A DNA stretch of 32,188 bases from Candidatus Caenarcanum bioreactoricola (GCA_001899385.1 MOYB01000003.1:183577-215764), one strand, 5' to 3'. Shown: positions 23,165 through 32,152, counted from the first letter of the stretch. Translations and numbers: made by a program. Notes: a model not told the origin generated them from the sequence alone.

Positions 23165-23891
23165 GTAAAATTTGTAATGTCCCAGAAAAACTATTTGGTT
23201 CGTCATCCATAGTAACCGTTGATTCATCTATATCTCCAAATATTCTTAATGGTGCAAAACCTGCTATATTAAAATTAACTGAATTTAAACTTTGCGAAAG
23301 CTCTAAACCATTAGTATTTGAAATAAATTGAACTGAATTTACAGTCCCATCTATATCTTGTCCTCCTGCAAAACCATATAATAAAACTTTTATAGAATCT
23401 CCTGCAATACTTTCAAGATTTATACATCCACTGCAAGTCCCACCACTTAAAGGGGTTATTAAAATATTTACAGCTTGACTTCTTGGGAAATTTGATAAAA
23501 TACCATTAATTTCAAAATCCGGAATAATTGGATGCCCTATTTCATCAGTTGTTTGAATTAATTTCTCTGCATTAGAATCAGTATAAGTAAATTTTGAAGA
23601 TTTAATAAAAGTTGCTGCCTGACTGTTGTTAAAAACACTATTAGCAGGAAAAGTTGTTGTACCTTCTCCACAAATAGCTAAAGCAAAGCTTGCTAAAAGA
23701 TCAAAATCTAATTCTATTTCTGCATTTATTGTTGAAGCAACTCCAGCAGAAGAAACTTGCCCATAACCAGTAGTAGAAGTATCTGTTGTAAAAGTACCTG
23801 TACCAGAATTAGTTATACTAGTAACATCTGCAAAACAACTTTGTGAAAGAAATAAAAATATTAAACATTTAAAAAAAAATAATTTATTCAT
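23151..23891 (-). CDS. Secreted beta-rich surface or pilin-like protein
   Basis: A 246-aa protein with a Sec signal peptide (about 1-21, ending SCFA). The mature part is rich in Ser, Thr, Asn and Gly with alternating hydrophobics (NSGTGTFTTDTSTTGYG, NFNIAGFAPLRIFGDIDES) and ends in TLQILLTKL, in the style of DUF4402-like or other beta-sandwich extracellular proteins. Four mature-region Cys include CSGC, perhaps disulfide-linked. The family call is uncertain. It follows the 101-aa secreted-protein gene with an 8-base gap, so the two form an operon, probably for the envelope. Confidence 0.6.
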   Translation of the reverse strand: MNKLFFFKCLIFLFLSQSCFADVTSITNSGTGTFTTDTSTTGYGQVSSAGVASTINAEIELDFDLLASFALAICGEGTTTFPANSVFNNSQAATFIKSSKFTYTDSNAEKLIQTTDEIGHPIIPDFEINGILSNFPRSQAVNILITPLSGGTCSGCINLESIAGDSIKVLLYGFAGGQDIDGTVNSVQFISNTNGLELSQSLNSVNFNIAGFAPLRIFGDIDESTVTMDDEPNSFSGTLQILLTKL

Positions 23892-23899
23892 AAATTCAC

Positions 23900-24205
23900 C
23901 TAATAAACAATATTAAGCATTAGTTTTCCATCTGTACTATAAATATAATTCCCTATTCTTGTATAAGTAGTGCCATCTGAACAATATGTATTATTATCTT
24001 TGTTTAAATAAATTTCGCCATTTGTTGTAATAGATATATTTCCTAATCGACTATAAATATTGCCATCTGAAGAATATGTATTATTTAAATGTGTTATATA
24101 ATTTTCTCCAAAAGAAGAGTTTGTATAATTAATTCCTTGTCCTAAAACTGGAAATAATATTAGTACATATAATAAAAAACAAAAAAATTTAATTAATGCC
24201 TTCAT
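23900..24205 (-). CDS. Small secreted protein with YSSDG-type repeats
   Basis: A 101-aa protein with a signal peptide (1-22, LFPVLGQG). The mature part consists of short degenerate repeats: NTYSSDGNIYSRLGN, NTYCSDGTTYTRIGN, then YIYSTDGK. Such repeats are seen in small exported proteins and build beta strands; the function is unknown. It is the first gene of the pair with 23151-23891 and follows the 260-aa gene with a 47-base gap. Confidence 0.6.
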   Translation of the reverse strand: MKALIKFFCFLLYVLILFPVLGQGINYTNSSFGENYITHLNNTYSSDGNIYSRLGNISITTNGEIYLNKDNNTYCSDGTTYTRIGNYIYSTDGKLMLNIVY

Positions 24206-24252
24206 ATTAAGATGTATTCCCTCAATAAAAAAATATTAACTATTTAACTTTT

Positions 24253-25035
24253 TTATCCTTGTCCGCCACTACCACCAAAACTTTGAGCTATTTTTGACAT
24301 AGTACTTTGTCTTTTTTTATAACGTCCTTCTATTAAATCAGCATGTGATTTTAAGTCAGTTTCACGAGCTTTTAAACTATTTGCGGTTTTTTGTGCTTGT
24401 TTATCAAACATAGGACTTTTATTTAATATGTTATTATAAATTTCCTGTGCTTTCTTTGCAGTAGTTTCATCATCTGGCATGCCACAAGAAGTTAAAGTGC
24501 TAACAATTCTACTAGGTCCTTGTGTTAAATCAGAAAGAAGATCCATTAAATAAGATCTTTCTTTTTCTATAAGAGGGATTTTCATATCTTTTGTATTTAT
24601 GGAGTCTATATATGCTTCACTCATATAACCACCAACAGGACTATTTGTTGAACCTCCATAGATATTTTGCATATCATCAAAGTTAGCATTATTAAAAGTA
24701 TCTTGGGCAACTCTTTCTATACGAGAAAGCACTCCTTCTGTATTACCTTCAGCAAGCATCATCAAATCTTCAAGTTTTCTTTTGTTTAAATCTCCATCAT
24801 AATTAGGAAGTCTATCTTCTTTATTTTTATTAGTTTTTATTTCTTGAAGTTTTTCTTCTAATAAGTTATCAAGTTCAGAAAAATCAGTATTTCCTGAATA
24901 ACTATCAGAATCAAGATTATTAAGAATTCCAGAATTTAAGATGTTTTGTGCATCAAAATTATTAATATTTCTTGTTTGGAAGTATTTTCCTAAATTATCA
25001 AGATTTAACATATTATTTGAAGTGCTTGTTAACAT
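24253..25035 (-). CDS. Hypothetical protein with Gly-rich C-terminus (260 aa)
   Basis: No recognised family. It is Asn/Ser/Asp-rich and lacks a signal peptide or TM segment. The middle is helical (KLEDLMMLAEGNTEGVLSRI, LIEKERSYLMDLLSDLTQGP) and the tail ends SFGGSGGQG. An AAGGGAA SD precedes the ATG. It lies 39 bases after the 237-aa gene on the same strand; both have low-complexity Gly/Asn ends and no export signal, suggesting they work together, possibly as export substrates or filament subunits. That role is inference. Confidence 0.65.
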   Translation of the reverse strand: MLTSTSNNMLNLDNLGKYFQTRNINNFDAQNILNSGILNNLDSDSYSGNTDFSELDNLLEEKLQEIKTNKNKEDRLPNYDGDLNKRKLEDLMMLAEGNTEGVLSRIERVAQDTFNNANFDDMQNIYGGSTNSPVGGYMSEAYIDSINTKDMKIPLIEKERSYLMDLLSDLTQGPSRIVSTLTSCGMPDDETTAKKAQEIYNNILNKSPMFDKQAQKTANSLKARETDLKSHADLIEGRYKKRQSTMSKIAQSFGGSGGQG

Positions 25036-25074
25036 GATATTCCCTTTTTTTTATTGTATTTTTAGGGGCTTTCT

Positions 25075-25788
25075 CTAAGCGTTTGCGTTTCCGCCACTGC
25101 TGAGTGCTGTTGATGGTGCACCTATAGATGCAATCCCTTTTTTTATACTTTCAGCTCTTTCTTTATTTACCTTTCTATTTTCTTCCATTAGTTTTAATTT
25201 ACCTACAACTGTGTTTAATTGTTCTAATAAATTCTTATTAACATTTTTAAATTTTTCAGGCATTTTACCTGCATTTTGCCAGCGAGTCATTACAAGAGTT
25301 ATGTTTTGTGCTAAAGCAGATACTTGTTGTATTACAGGAGAAGGAATATCACCTTCATTCGTATAAGCATATAAAGCCGCCATATCATTAGTTGTAGTGC
25401 CTACAGTAAAAGTTTGAGTTCCTCTATAGCCTTCTGTTTTTACATCGAAAACTCCTGCATTACTACTATATATACTGTCTGCCCAACTAAGTATTTGTTT
25501 CATTAAAGTTTCTGTATCTTCTTCAGAAGCACTTAATAAAAAATCTTCAACATTTTCTATATCAAAAGAAGTAAAAATACTACCTTTTTCAATTGGAGAA
25601 GGAGAATTAGGATTTACTTTACTTGTAAAAAGTGTTTGAAGAGGATAAGAATTTGCAATTATTTTTTCAGGAGAGCCTGAAGTTAAATCATAGGAATCTT
25701 TATTTTTTGAATTTAAGAACTTATTATAAGCTTTATTATAATTTGTTCTTGAAGTTGAAAGACTAGGTTTTGTAAGTGAAATCCCCAT
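25075..25788 (-). CDS. Hypothetical protein with Gly/Asn-rich C-terminus (237 aa)
   Basis: No recognised family. It starts MGISLTKPSLSTSRTNYNKA, Ser/Asn-rich and without a signal peptide, then has a mixed alpha/beta middle (FDIENVEDFLLSASEEDTETLMKQIL) and a long charged coiled coil (about 190-225, NVNKNLLEQLNTVVGKLKL), ending SSGGNANA. AAGGAAAA is a good SD. It is the first gene of a pair with 24253-25035. The helix-coil-Gly tail plan resembles export substrates of specialised secretion systems, but no signature is decisive. Confidence 0.65.
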   Translation of the reverse strand: MGISLTKPSLSTSRTNYNKAYNKFLNSKNKDSYDLTSGSPEKIIANSYPLQTLFTSKVNPNSPSPIEKGSIFTSFDIENVEDFLLSASEEDTETLMKQILSWADSIYSSNAGVFDVKTEGYRGTQTFTVGTTTNDMAALYAYTNEGDIPSPVIQQVSALAQNITLVMTRWQNAGKMPEKFKNVNKNLLEQLNTVVGKLKLMEENRKVNKERAESIKKGIASIGAPSTALSSGGNANA

Positions 25789-25900
25789 TATAATTTTCCT
25801 TTTATTCTTATTTTCTTAGATAAAATATAAGTCAAAGAAATTAAATTCAAAATTAGGAGAAAAGACTATAAAACATAGGGATTATCTAACTGTATAATTT

Positions 25901-26800
25901 TTATGAGAATATTTCTTCTACAAATTTTTCAGGATTAAAAATTTCAAGTTTATCTATTTGTTCGCCTATTCCTATAAATTTTATTGGTATTTTAAGTTTA
26001 TGACTTATAGCAAAAACAATACCACCTTTAGCACTTCCGTCAAACTTAGTTAAGATTAATCCAGAGAGAGGACTAACTTCATTAAAAGCAACTGCTTGTT
26101 GATAACCATTTTGTCCTGTGGTTGCATCTATAACAAGCCATCTATCTATTTCTATATTTGAATCACTATGTTTTTCTATTACTTTTGAAAGTCTTGCAAG
26201 TTCATCCATTAATTCTTTTTTATTTTGAAGTCTACCTGCCGTGTCTACTAAAAGCATATCAAAGTTTTCTGTCTTCATTTTTGTGATTGCTTCAAAAAGT
26301 ACACTATCAGGTCTTTGATTTTTACCTTGTGAAGGACTATGAAAACTAACATTAGAACGATTTGCCCATTTTTCTAGTTGTTCCCCAGCTGCAGCTCTAA
26401 AAGTATCACAAGGAGCTATAAGTATTTTTTTATTTAAGTTTTTGAAAAAATAAGCAAGCTTACCAATAGAAGTAGTTTTTCCACTTCCATTAACCCCAGT
26501 AATAAAAATTATTCTTTTATTTTTTGTATTAAAATTATTAGGTTTATAGGCATTTTGAAGAGTTTCTTTACATAGATTAGTAATTTTTTCTTCAACTTGT
26601 TTTGTAGTAAACTCCCCCTTTAGGGGGTTGGGGGGCTTTTTAATATTCTCAATAAGATATTCAGAAAATTCTAAACCACAATCAAAAGTCAAGAGTTTTT
26701 CTTCAAGATCAATGAAATAATCTTCATCAGCAATTTTTATATTATTGTCTGAAGTATTATCTGATTTAAGTGAAGAAAAAAGTTTTTTAAACCAATTCAT
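25901..26800 (-). CDS. ftsY: Signal recognition particle receptor FtsY
   Basis: A 299-aa SRP-type GTPase that docks ribosome-SRP complexes at the membrane. The NG domain is complete: P-loop GVNGSGKTT (102-110), DTFRAAAGEQLEKWA, DTAGRLQNKKELMDEL, TKFDGSAKGG and the C-terminal FIGIGE. There is no long acidic A domain, only a short amphipathic start (MNWFKKLFSSLK). Residues 54-64 (KKPPNPLKGEF) are encoded by a GC-rich repeat inserted in frame within the N domain. It follows cysE in a minus-strand series, 40 bases apart. Confidence 0.95.
   Translation of the reverse strand: MNWFKKLFSSLKSDNTSDNNIKIADEDYFIDLEEKLLTFDCGLEFSEYLIENIKKPPNPLKGEFTTKQVEEKITNLCKETLQNAYKPNNFNTKNKRIIFITGVNGSGKTTSIGKLAYFFKNLNKKILIAPCDTFRAAAGEQLEKWANRSNVSFHSPSQGKNQRPDSVLFEAITKMKTENFDMLLVDTAGRLQNKKELMDELARLSKVIEKHSDSNIEIDRWLVIDATTGQNGYQQAVAFNEVSPLSGLILTKFDGSAKGGIVFAISHKLKIPIKFIGIGEQIDKLEIFNPEKFVEEIFS
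26613..26636. repeat. GC-rich palindromic repeat inside ftsY
   Basis: CCCCC (26614-26618) and GGGGG (26623-26627) form a stem, followed by TT and six G. It shares its core with the repeats at 2553-2580 and 15862-15879, but here it lies in coding DNA and is read on the minus strand as PPNPLKGE without breaking the frame. Confidence 0.75.
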
Positions 26801-26840
26801 AATTTTATTAATTATAACCTAATTATTTTTAAGTGAAGTC

Positions 26841-27365
26841 TTAGTCTTCTTCTCTTAGAATAGTTTTTTTCTCTGGAATACCAACTACAGTTGAATTTTT
26901 AGGTACATCATGCAATACAACAGCAGCAGCACCTATTTTACTATTTTCACCTATTATTATATTTCCGAGAATTTGTGCATGTGAACCTATTATAACACCT
27001 TTTTTTATAGTAGGATGACGTTTACTATGTTCACAAGAGACTCCGCCTAAAGTAACTCCTTGATAAATAACTACTTCTTCTTCTATTTCAGAGGTTTCTC
27101 CTATTACAACACCCATGCCATGATCTATAAGAACTTTATTTGCGATTTTAGCACCTGGATGTATTTCTATTCCTGTTAAGAATCTTGTTAAACAAGAAAT
27201 TAATCTTGCTAAAAGAAAAAGTTTATGTTTATATAAAAAATGGGCTATTTTATGAAAATATAAAGCATGTAAGCCAGAATAGCAAAGAATTATTTCTAAT
27301 TTAGATCGTGCTGCTGGATCATGTTGTTGTATAAATTCTAAGTCTTCTTTTAAAGTTTTAAACAT
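26841..27365 (-). CDS. cysE: Serine O-acetyltransferase
   Basis: A 174-aa enzyme of the short CysE type that acetylates serine with acetyl-CoA, committing it to cysteine synthesis. The N-terminal helices include QQHDPAARS with the catalytic Asp, then [13 protein letters not shown]. The left-handed beta-helix begins at [25 protein letters not shown] with the catalytic His and continues through IYQGVTLGG and [22 protein letters not shown]. cysK is not in the window. It lies in the same minus-strand run as ftsY and the YhcH-family gene, 40 and 34 bases away. Confidence 0.94.
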   Translation of the reverse strand: MFKTLKEDLEFIQQHDPAARSKLEIILCYSGLHALYFHKIAHFLYKHKLFLLARLISCLTRFLTGIEIHPGAKIANKVLIDHGMGVVIGETSEIEEEVVIYQGVTLGGVSCEHSKRHPTIKKGVIIGSHAQILGNIIIGENSKIGAAAVVLHDVPKNSTVVGIPEKKTILREED

Positions 27366-27399
27366 AATTTAGATTATAACAGAACCCATTTAATCTAGT

Positions 27400-27864
27400 T
27401 TATAATACTTTTATTTTTACAACTGCTTTTTTTACATAATCAGGCTTATTAATAGATATAGCAGGAATATGAGCATCTTGAGGTGTAAAAATAATAAAAA
27501 AGCCTTCTTTTGCATTAATAAAAGTAGTAAGTAATGGATCTTTTGCTTTTCCAAAACTTATATCTTTTTCCTTATTATAAGGAATTTCTACTTCATAATC
27601 TTTAATATTTAAATAAGCTAATTGCTCTTGTCCTTTAATAATAAATTGAATATCAATATGATTTTTATGAATTTCCCATTTCTTTTCTTCAAAACTCTTT
27701 GTTTGATATTCATCAATTATTATAAAAATATTATCTGCTTCTATTTCATATTTGCCTGCTTTCATACTTAACAAATCTGTGTTTTTTAAATATAAAAGCG
27801 CTTTTTTAATTTTTGGATCAAGTGAATAATATAAATCTGCATTATCTAAATTATCTACAATCAT
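27400..27864 (-). CDS. YhcH/YjgK/YiaL-family protein
   Basis: A 154-aa cupin-like protein of the YhcH/EbgC family. Members lie with sugar catabolism genes, have been linked to sialic acid and beta-galactoside use, and bind metal. The family pattern is seen in EIEADNIFIIIDEYQTK, the metal-ligand region WEIHKNHIDIQFIIKGQE and the C-terminal FFIIFTPQDAHIPAI. The exact substrate is not predictable. Its ATG overlaps the permease stop (ATGA), so the two are translationally coupled; this pairs it with a transporter rather than with a sugar enzyme. Confidence 0.85.
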   Translation of the reverse strand: MIVDNLDNADLYYSLDPKIKKALLYLKNTDLLSMKAGKYEIEADNIFIIIDEYQTKSFEEKKWEIHKNHIDIQFIIKGQEQLAYLNIKDYEVEIPYNKEKDISFGKAKDPLLTTFINAKEGFFIIFTPQDAHIPAISINKPDYVKKAVVKIKVL

Positions 27865-29366
27865 TTTGGAAACCTTTCAACTCTTGCTCTAGAATAAAAA
27901 ATATAAATAATAGCTCCTAAAGAGAGCCATACAAAATACCAAAGCCATGTTATTATTGGTAAACTTATCATAAGAATTGTACAAAAGATTATTCCGGCAA
28001 TTGGTAAGGCTGGTACAAAAGGACATTTGAAAATTCTTTTTCTTTCTTTATCTCTGATTCTTAAAAGTATTACAATAAAACATACTAAAGTAAAAGCACC
28101 TAAAGTTCCTATATTACAAAGTTTAGCAAGTTTATCTACTGGAAAACACATAGCAATTAAAGCAACTAAACTATTCATAATAATTATTGCAATATGTGGT
28201 GTTCTTCGTTCGGGATGTATATGTGCTAAAAATACAGGCATGAATTTATCTCTTGCAATTGCTAATGTAATTCTAGATAATGCAATAGTTAAAGTTAAAA
28301 TAGAAGTTGTTAATCCTGCTAAAGCACCTATAGAAAGTATTGTTAAAGGTATTTTTGATTTGGATACAGAATCAATTGCAACAGATAAAGGTGCAGAACT
28401 TACAAGAGTTTCGTTTGGTAAACCATTAATAGAAGCAGGCATTACACCAGTTAGTACTAGTGTTACACAAATATATAAAATAGTTGCTATTAATAAACTT
28501 CCGATAATACCTATAGGTACATCTCTTTGAGGATTTTCAGTTTCTTCTGCAACACTTGAAACCATATCAAAGCCTACATATGTAAAAAAGATTATAGCAG
28601 AACCAGTTAATATTCCTTGAATTCCATAATGCCAGACTTTAGAAGTATCACTCATTTGAATACCAAAGAAAAGTTTTTTTATAAAATCAATCATAGGAAG
28701 TTCAAATATTCCACTATGATCTGTAATTTCTTTGATAGTTGCAATTCGTTCAGGAATAAATGGAGTCCAATTGGCAGGATTAACATGAGGAAGACAAATT
28801 ATTATAAAAAATAATAAAACAGATATTTTTAAAAGAGCCATAAAATTATTAAATTTGGCAGATTCTTTCATACTCCAAATACTTAAAATTGTAATAAAAA
28901 ATAAAACAAAAACAGCAGGTAAATTTATGCTCCAATGCCCTTCTATAGTACCGGGTACATTTGTTAAATAATTTGGCAAATTAATATTAAAAGTTTTTTC
29001 CAGAAATTTTTGAAAATAAGAAGACCAACCAGCAGACACAGCACTAGCAGCAATCATATATTCTAGAATAAGAGTCCAGCCAAGAAACCATGCAGTTGCT
29101 CTGCCTAAAGAATGATATGAATAACTATAAGCACTTCCTGAAAGAGGAAACATTGAAGCTAATTCACCATAACAAAGCCCTACTATAGCACATAAACATC
29201 CAGCTAAAATAAAAGAAATTATTATTGCTGGACCTGCATAATTTGCAGAAGCAACACCACTTAAAATATAAATTCCTACACCAATAATACAGCCTACACC
29301 CATCATTATAAGATCAAATGGTTTTAGGATTTTTTTTAATTTAGATGGATTATCTTCTAACGACAT
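27861..29366 (-). CDS. APC-superfamily amino acid permease (CAT-like)
   Basis: A 501-aa polytopic inner-membrane transporter with about 12-14 hydrophobic segments. The start shows the APC signature GVGCIIGVGIYILSGV, followed by AGPAIIISFILAG, FPLSGSAYSYSYHSLGR and GFDMVSSVAEETENPQRDVPIGI, the usual order in cationic amino acid transporter-like permeases. The substrate cannot be told. Extra residues between about 210 and 245 (NPANWTPFIPERIA and onward) form an extracellular loop typical of that clade. It heads the run permease-yhcH-cysE-ftsY. Confidence 0.92.
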   Translation of the reverse strand: MSLEDNPSKLKKILKPFDLIMMGVGCIIGVGIYILSGVASANYAGPAIIISFILAGCLCAIVGLCYGELASMFPLSGSAYSYSYHSLGRATAWFLGWTLILEYMIAASAVSAGWSSYFQKFLEKTFNINLPNYLTNVPGTIEGHWSINLPAVFVLFFITILSIWSMKESAKFNNFMALLKISVLLFFIIICLPHVNPANWTPFIPERIATIKEITDHSGIFELPMIDFIKKLFFGIQMSDTSKVWHYGIQGILTGSAIIFFTYVGFDMVSSVAEETENPQRDVPIGIIGSLLIATILYICVTLVLTGVMPASINGLPNETLVSSAPLSVAIDSVSKSKIPLTILSIGALAGLTTSILTLTIALSRITLAIARDKFMPVFLAHIHPERRTPHIAIIIMNSLVALIAMCFPVDKLAKLCNIGTLGAFTLVCFIVILLRIRDKERKRIFKCPFVPALPIAGIIFCTILMISLPIITWLWYFVWLSLGAIIYIFYSRARVERFPK

Positions 29367-29468
29367 ATAATAATTTAACCATTATAAAAGATTTTATTTA
29401 TTATAATTTATTAGAAAGATTATAAAGAAATTTTATAAAATATTAGATTTTTATTTATTGTATAAGAG

Positions 29469-30362
29469 TTATAAATAGTTATAGCAATTATATTCACCTT
29501 TAATTTTTGTAATAGCCATTCCACCTACTTGAACATTGTTTTCTATATTTTTAAGGATAATTATATTGGGGTTAAAACTACTATTATTTTGTTCAATAAT
29601 TAATTTATTTGTTTGCCATTTTTTATGTTTTATTAAATAATAAGCTAGAGCAGCATTAGCAGAACCTGTTGCAGGATCTTCTAAATAACCGAAAGCTGGA
29701 GCAAAAACTCTTGTACGTAAATTATTTTCTTGGAAAACAGTATCAAAAGTATAAATATTTATTACTTCTAATTTATTTTCTAAAGCAAATTTTTTGAGCG
29801 TTATATAATCAGGATTACAATTTAAACAAGTTTCTTTCTTAAATAATTCTACTAATAAGATATTTTGTCCTACATTAACTATTTCTATTGGATTTAAAGC
29901 TATATCTTGAATATCAATATTTAAAGCTTTTGCAATTATATTTTTATCAATATTTGTTTCTATAAAAATAGGATTGGGAGTCTCTATATAAACTAAATTT
30001 TCTTCTTTTAGTTTATTTATTATTTTACTAATACCTTTTTGTGTACGAATATTAATAGAATCTTTTAATTGCAGCTTTGTATGCTCTTTAATTAAATCAT
30101 AGGCAGTTGCAATAGTAGCATGCCCACAAAAAGGAACTTCTCTTTCTGATGAGAAATATCTAAAATTAAAATCTATATTTTTTTCTTTAGATGGGCATAT
30201 AAATGCAACCTCAGATACAAAATCCTTAAGTTCAAATGCTATTTTTTGCATTTCATTTTCATTTATTTCATTAATATTAGAAAGTTCAATAACTCCAGCA
30301 GGATTACCTGAAGACAAGCCGGAAGTAAAAGCATCTATTTTTTTAAATTTAAAAGACTTCAT
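29469..30362 (-). CDS. PhzF-family epimerase/isomerase-like protein
   Basis: A 297-aa protein of the PhzF/diaminopimelate-epimerase fold. Visible motifs: IDAFTSGLSSGNPAGVI near the start, FVSEVAFI with the likely catalytic Glu, FRYFSSEREVPFCGHATIAT, and the anion-binding DPATGSANAALA near the C-terminus. PhzF itself isomerises a phenazine precursor, but most family members have no known substrate and no other phenazine gene is present, so only the family name is supported. It is separated by 102 A/T-rich bases from the permease gene and is divergent from the EF-hand-like gene. Confidence 0.9.
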   Translation of the reverse strand: MKSFKFKKIDAFTSGLSSGNPAGVIELSNINEINENEMQKIAFELKDFVSEVAFICPSKEKNIDFNFRYFSSEREVPFCGHATIATAYDLIKEHTKLQLKDSINIRTQKGISKIINKLKEENLVYIETPNPIFIETNIDKNIIAKALNIDIQDIALNPIEIVNVGQNILLVELFKKETCLNCNPDYITLKKFALENKLEVINIYTFDTVFQENNLRTRVFAPAFGYLEDPATGSANAALAYYLIKHKKWQTNKLIIEQNNSSFNPNIIILKNIENNVQVGGMAITKIKGEYNCYNYL

Positions 30363-30494
30363 TTAAATATAATATCAAAATTGTTTTCCCTATAAAAAAA
30401 AGGTTTTACCGAAAATATAGAAAATTTAAATCTAATTTTAATAAAAATCTTAAAAAATAAAGCTACAAACAATTAAGTTTTTAGGGAAAAGATT

Positions 30495-31712
30495 ATGACA
30501 ATAACAGCAACAGGTTTTTCTGATTTAATGCCAGAATTAAAGGCTACTCCAAAAGAAAAAATTGATAAATTTGCAAAAAAAAATAATAATGATTTTTCTA
30601 ATTTAATTCCAGAATCAAGAGAAATACAAAAAGAAGAAGTTGGTAATGTAGCAAAAGCTAGTAATGGTTATTCTCATTTGAACTTAGAAGAAGGCAAAGA
30701 TGGAGGACAAACCTTAATAGCTACAGATTATTATGATAATAGAAATAATGAAAAGGGAAAAACTGTAGCTAAAATAGAATTTAAACGGGAAGATGTATTA
30801 AATAGTCCTTTTGAACGAACTATAACTATCAGCCAAGATGATGCATCTTTAAAGAAAAATACAAATTCTTTTCCAAATGATCTTAATGATCTTAATCCAA
30901 AAAAGAAAATATCACATATTTTTAAATTTGAAGATTTAAATAAAAATGGAGAAATAGAAGAAGGAGAATATAAATTAGTAGGAACTGATTCTAATGGTGA
31001 TGGTGATTTTGAATTAACAGGTCAAGAAGCAGAAGCTAATGCTTGGATAAAACAAACTAGAAATTGGAAAGATCATTTAGCTTATTTAATACAAGAAAGA
31101 CAAGAAATTTGTGATAAAAATCCTACTCCTGAAAATAAAAAGCTCTTAGATACTGTAAAAAACCAATATGCAAAAGCTGAATCAGATTTAAAAATATGTT
31201 CTACTATTGAAGATTGGATAGAAAAGAAAAATACACTTACAGTAGCAAGTGCAGAAGAAGATATAAAAAATAGTACAAAAAAAAGTAGTGGTGATAGTGA
31301 AACTATAAGTTTTAATCAAGGTGAATTTGCAAATGATCCTGTAGGTGCTGCTCAAAGCCTTGATGCTTCTGCTGTAGCAAAAGGTCTAGATTCAAATGGA
31401 GTATCTTGGATAGTACAAACTTGCGCTGCTGCTGCAAGAGAAGGTATTTTAGCAATAGATCAAGCATATGAATTAGCAAAAGCTTGTTTTGATAATGCAA
31501 TAGGAAAACATATGTACTCTATAGAAGCTTTTAATAAATATTTTATCTTTAAAGGATGGCAAGAAAATGGAGGAGGAGTAAGTTTAGCTAAGAATAATTA
31601 TGATGAAACTTTAACTAATGCCTTAGCATTAAATACCCCTAATGGAAAATATACTGGAAATGGATGGAAGCCTTCTATAGACAAAGCTGTAGAGAATGTC
31701 TTAAATACATAA
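30495..31712 (+). CDS. EF-hand-like calcium-binding protein, unknown function
   Basis: A 405-aa protein with no signal peptide. The first 66 residues hold three copies of a 25-26-residue unit starting GFSDL (7), DFSNL (33) and GYSHL (58). Two acidic calcium-loop-like motifs follow: DLNKNGEIEEGE at 147-158 and DSNGDGDFELTGQE at 165-178; the first fits the 12-residue EF-hand loop, while the second is imperfect. The remainder is helical. A C-terminal block (EAFNKYFIFKGWQENGGGVSL) is shared with the decayed copy at 31733-32131. AGGGAAAAG supplies an SD. It may be an exported or regulatory calcium-binding protein; the function is not known. Confidence 0.75.
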   Translation: MTITATGFSDLMPELKATPKEKIDKFAKKNNNDFSNLIPESREIQKEEVGNVAKASNGYSHLNLEEGKDGGQTLIATDYYDNRNNEKGKTVAKIEFKREDVLNSPFERTITISQDDASLKKNTNSFPNDLNDLNPKKKISHIFKFEDLNKNGEIEEGEYKLVGTDSNGDGDFELTGQEAEANAWIKQTRNWKDHLAYLIQERQEICDKNPTPENKKLLDTVKNQYAKAESDLKICSTIEDWIEKKNTLTVASAEEDIKNSTKKSSGDSETISFNQGEFANDPVGAAQSLDASAVAKGLDSNGVSWIVQTCAAAAREGILAIDQAYELAKACFDNAIGKHMYSIEAFNKYFIFKGWQENGGGVSLAKNNYDETLTNALALNTPNGKYTGNGWKPSIDKAVENVLNT

Positions 31713-31732
31713 ATCACTAGATCAACCCCTCT

Positions 31733-32131
31733 GTGTCATTCGTGTGCGATCGTGCAAAGAAAACTAAGGAATATGCTAGTCATGGTGAAGAATTAGGACA
31801 AAATATAAATAAATTTCTTGATGCTATTGAAAATAATGAAATATTAAGAGCTGAAATAGAAAATTTACAAGTAACTGAAGGTGGAATTCTTGATAAATGC
31901 GCTTTTGCAGAAACTTTAGCTTCAAAATTTTTAGGCTAGGTTCTTCTTTTTATAATAGGTGAAGGTAATTATTCTGAAGAAGCTTTAGCTGCATATTTTA
32001 AATATAAAGGTTGGGGAGAAAATAATGGAGCCGGTGTTAGTTTAACTGAAAATAATTTTGATAGGACTTTAGTTGCTAAATTAGGCTTAGAGACTGATAA
32101 TTTGTTTGATGATCCAACTTGGGGAGCTTAA
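31733..32131 (+). pseudogene. Decayed paralogue of the EF-hand-like protein C-terminus, with in-frame TAG
   Basis: From GTG 31733 one frame runs to TAA at 32129-32131 and is interrupted only by TAG at 31937-31939 (codon 69). The part after the stop (EEALAAYFKYKGWGENNGAGVSL and onward) aligns with the end of the preceding 405-aa protein (KYFIFKGWQENGGGVSL), and the part before it matches its EGILAIDQAYELAK region. No SD precedes the GTG, and the DNA at 31722-31755 is richer in GC than the rest. I read it as a partial duplication broken at its 5' end and by a point stop. Two separate small genes are less likely. Confidence 0.6.
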
Positions 32132-32152
32132 AATTGAGTCCTAAATATTTAA

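Noticed and set aside
31733..31939. Nif11-like leader peptide (FLDAIENNEILRAEIENLQ)
   Set aside because: The resemblance is limited to one helix; the same region aligns better with the neighbouring EF-hand-like protein and no peptide-modifying enzyme is near.
31733..32131. TAG recoding as sense in this genome
   Set aside because: The cysteine-rich gene at 9187 appears to end normally in TAG before a terminator, and the decayed paralogue also lacks an SD, so a pseudogene is simpler.
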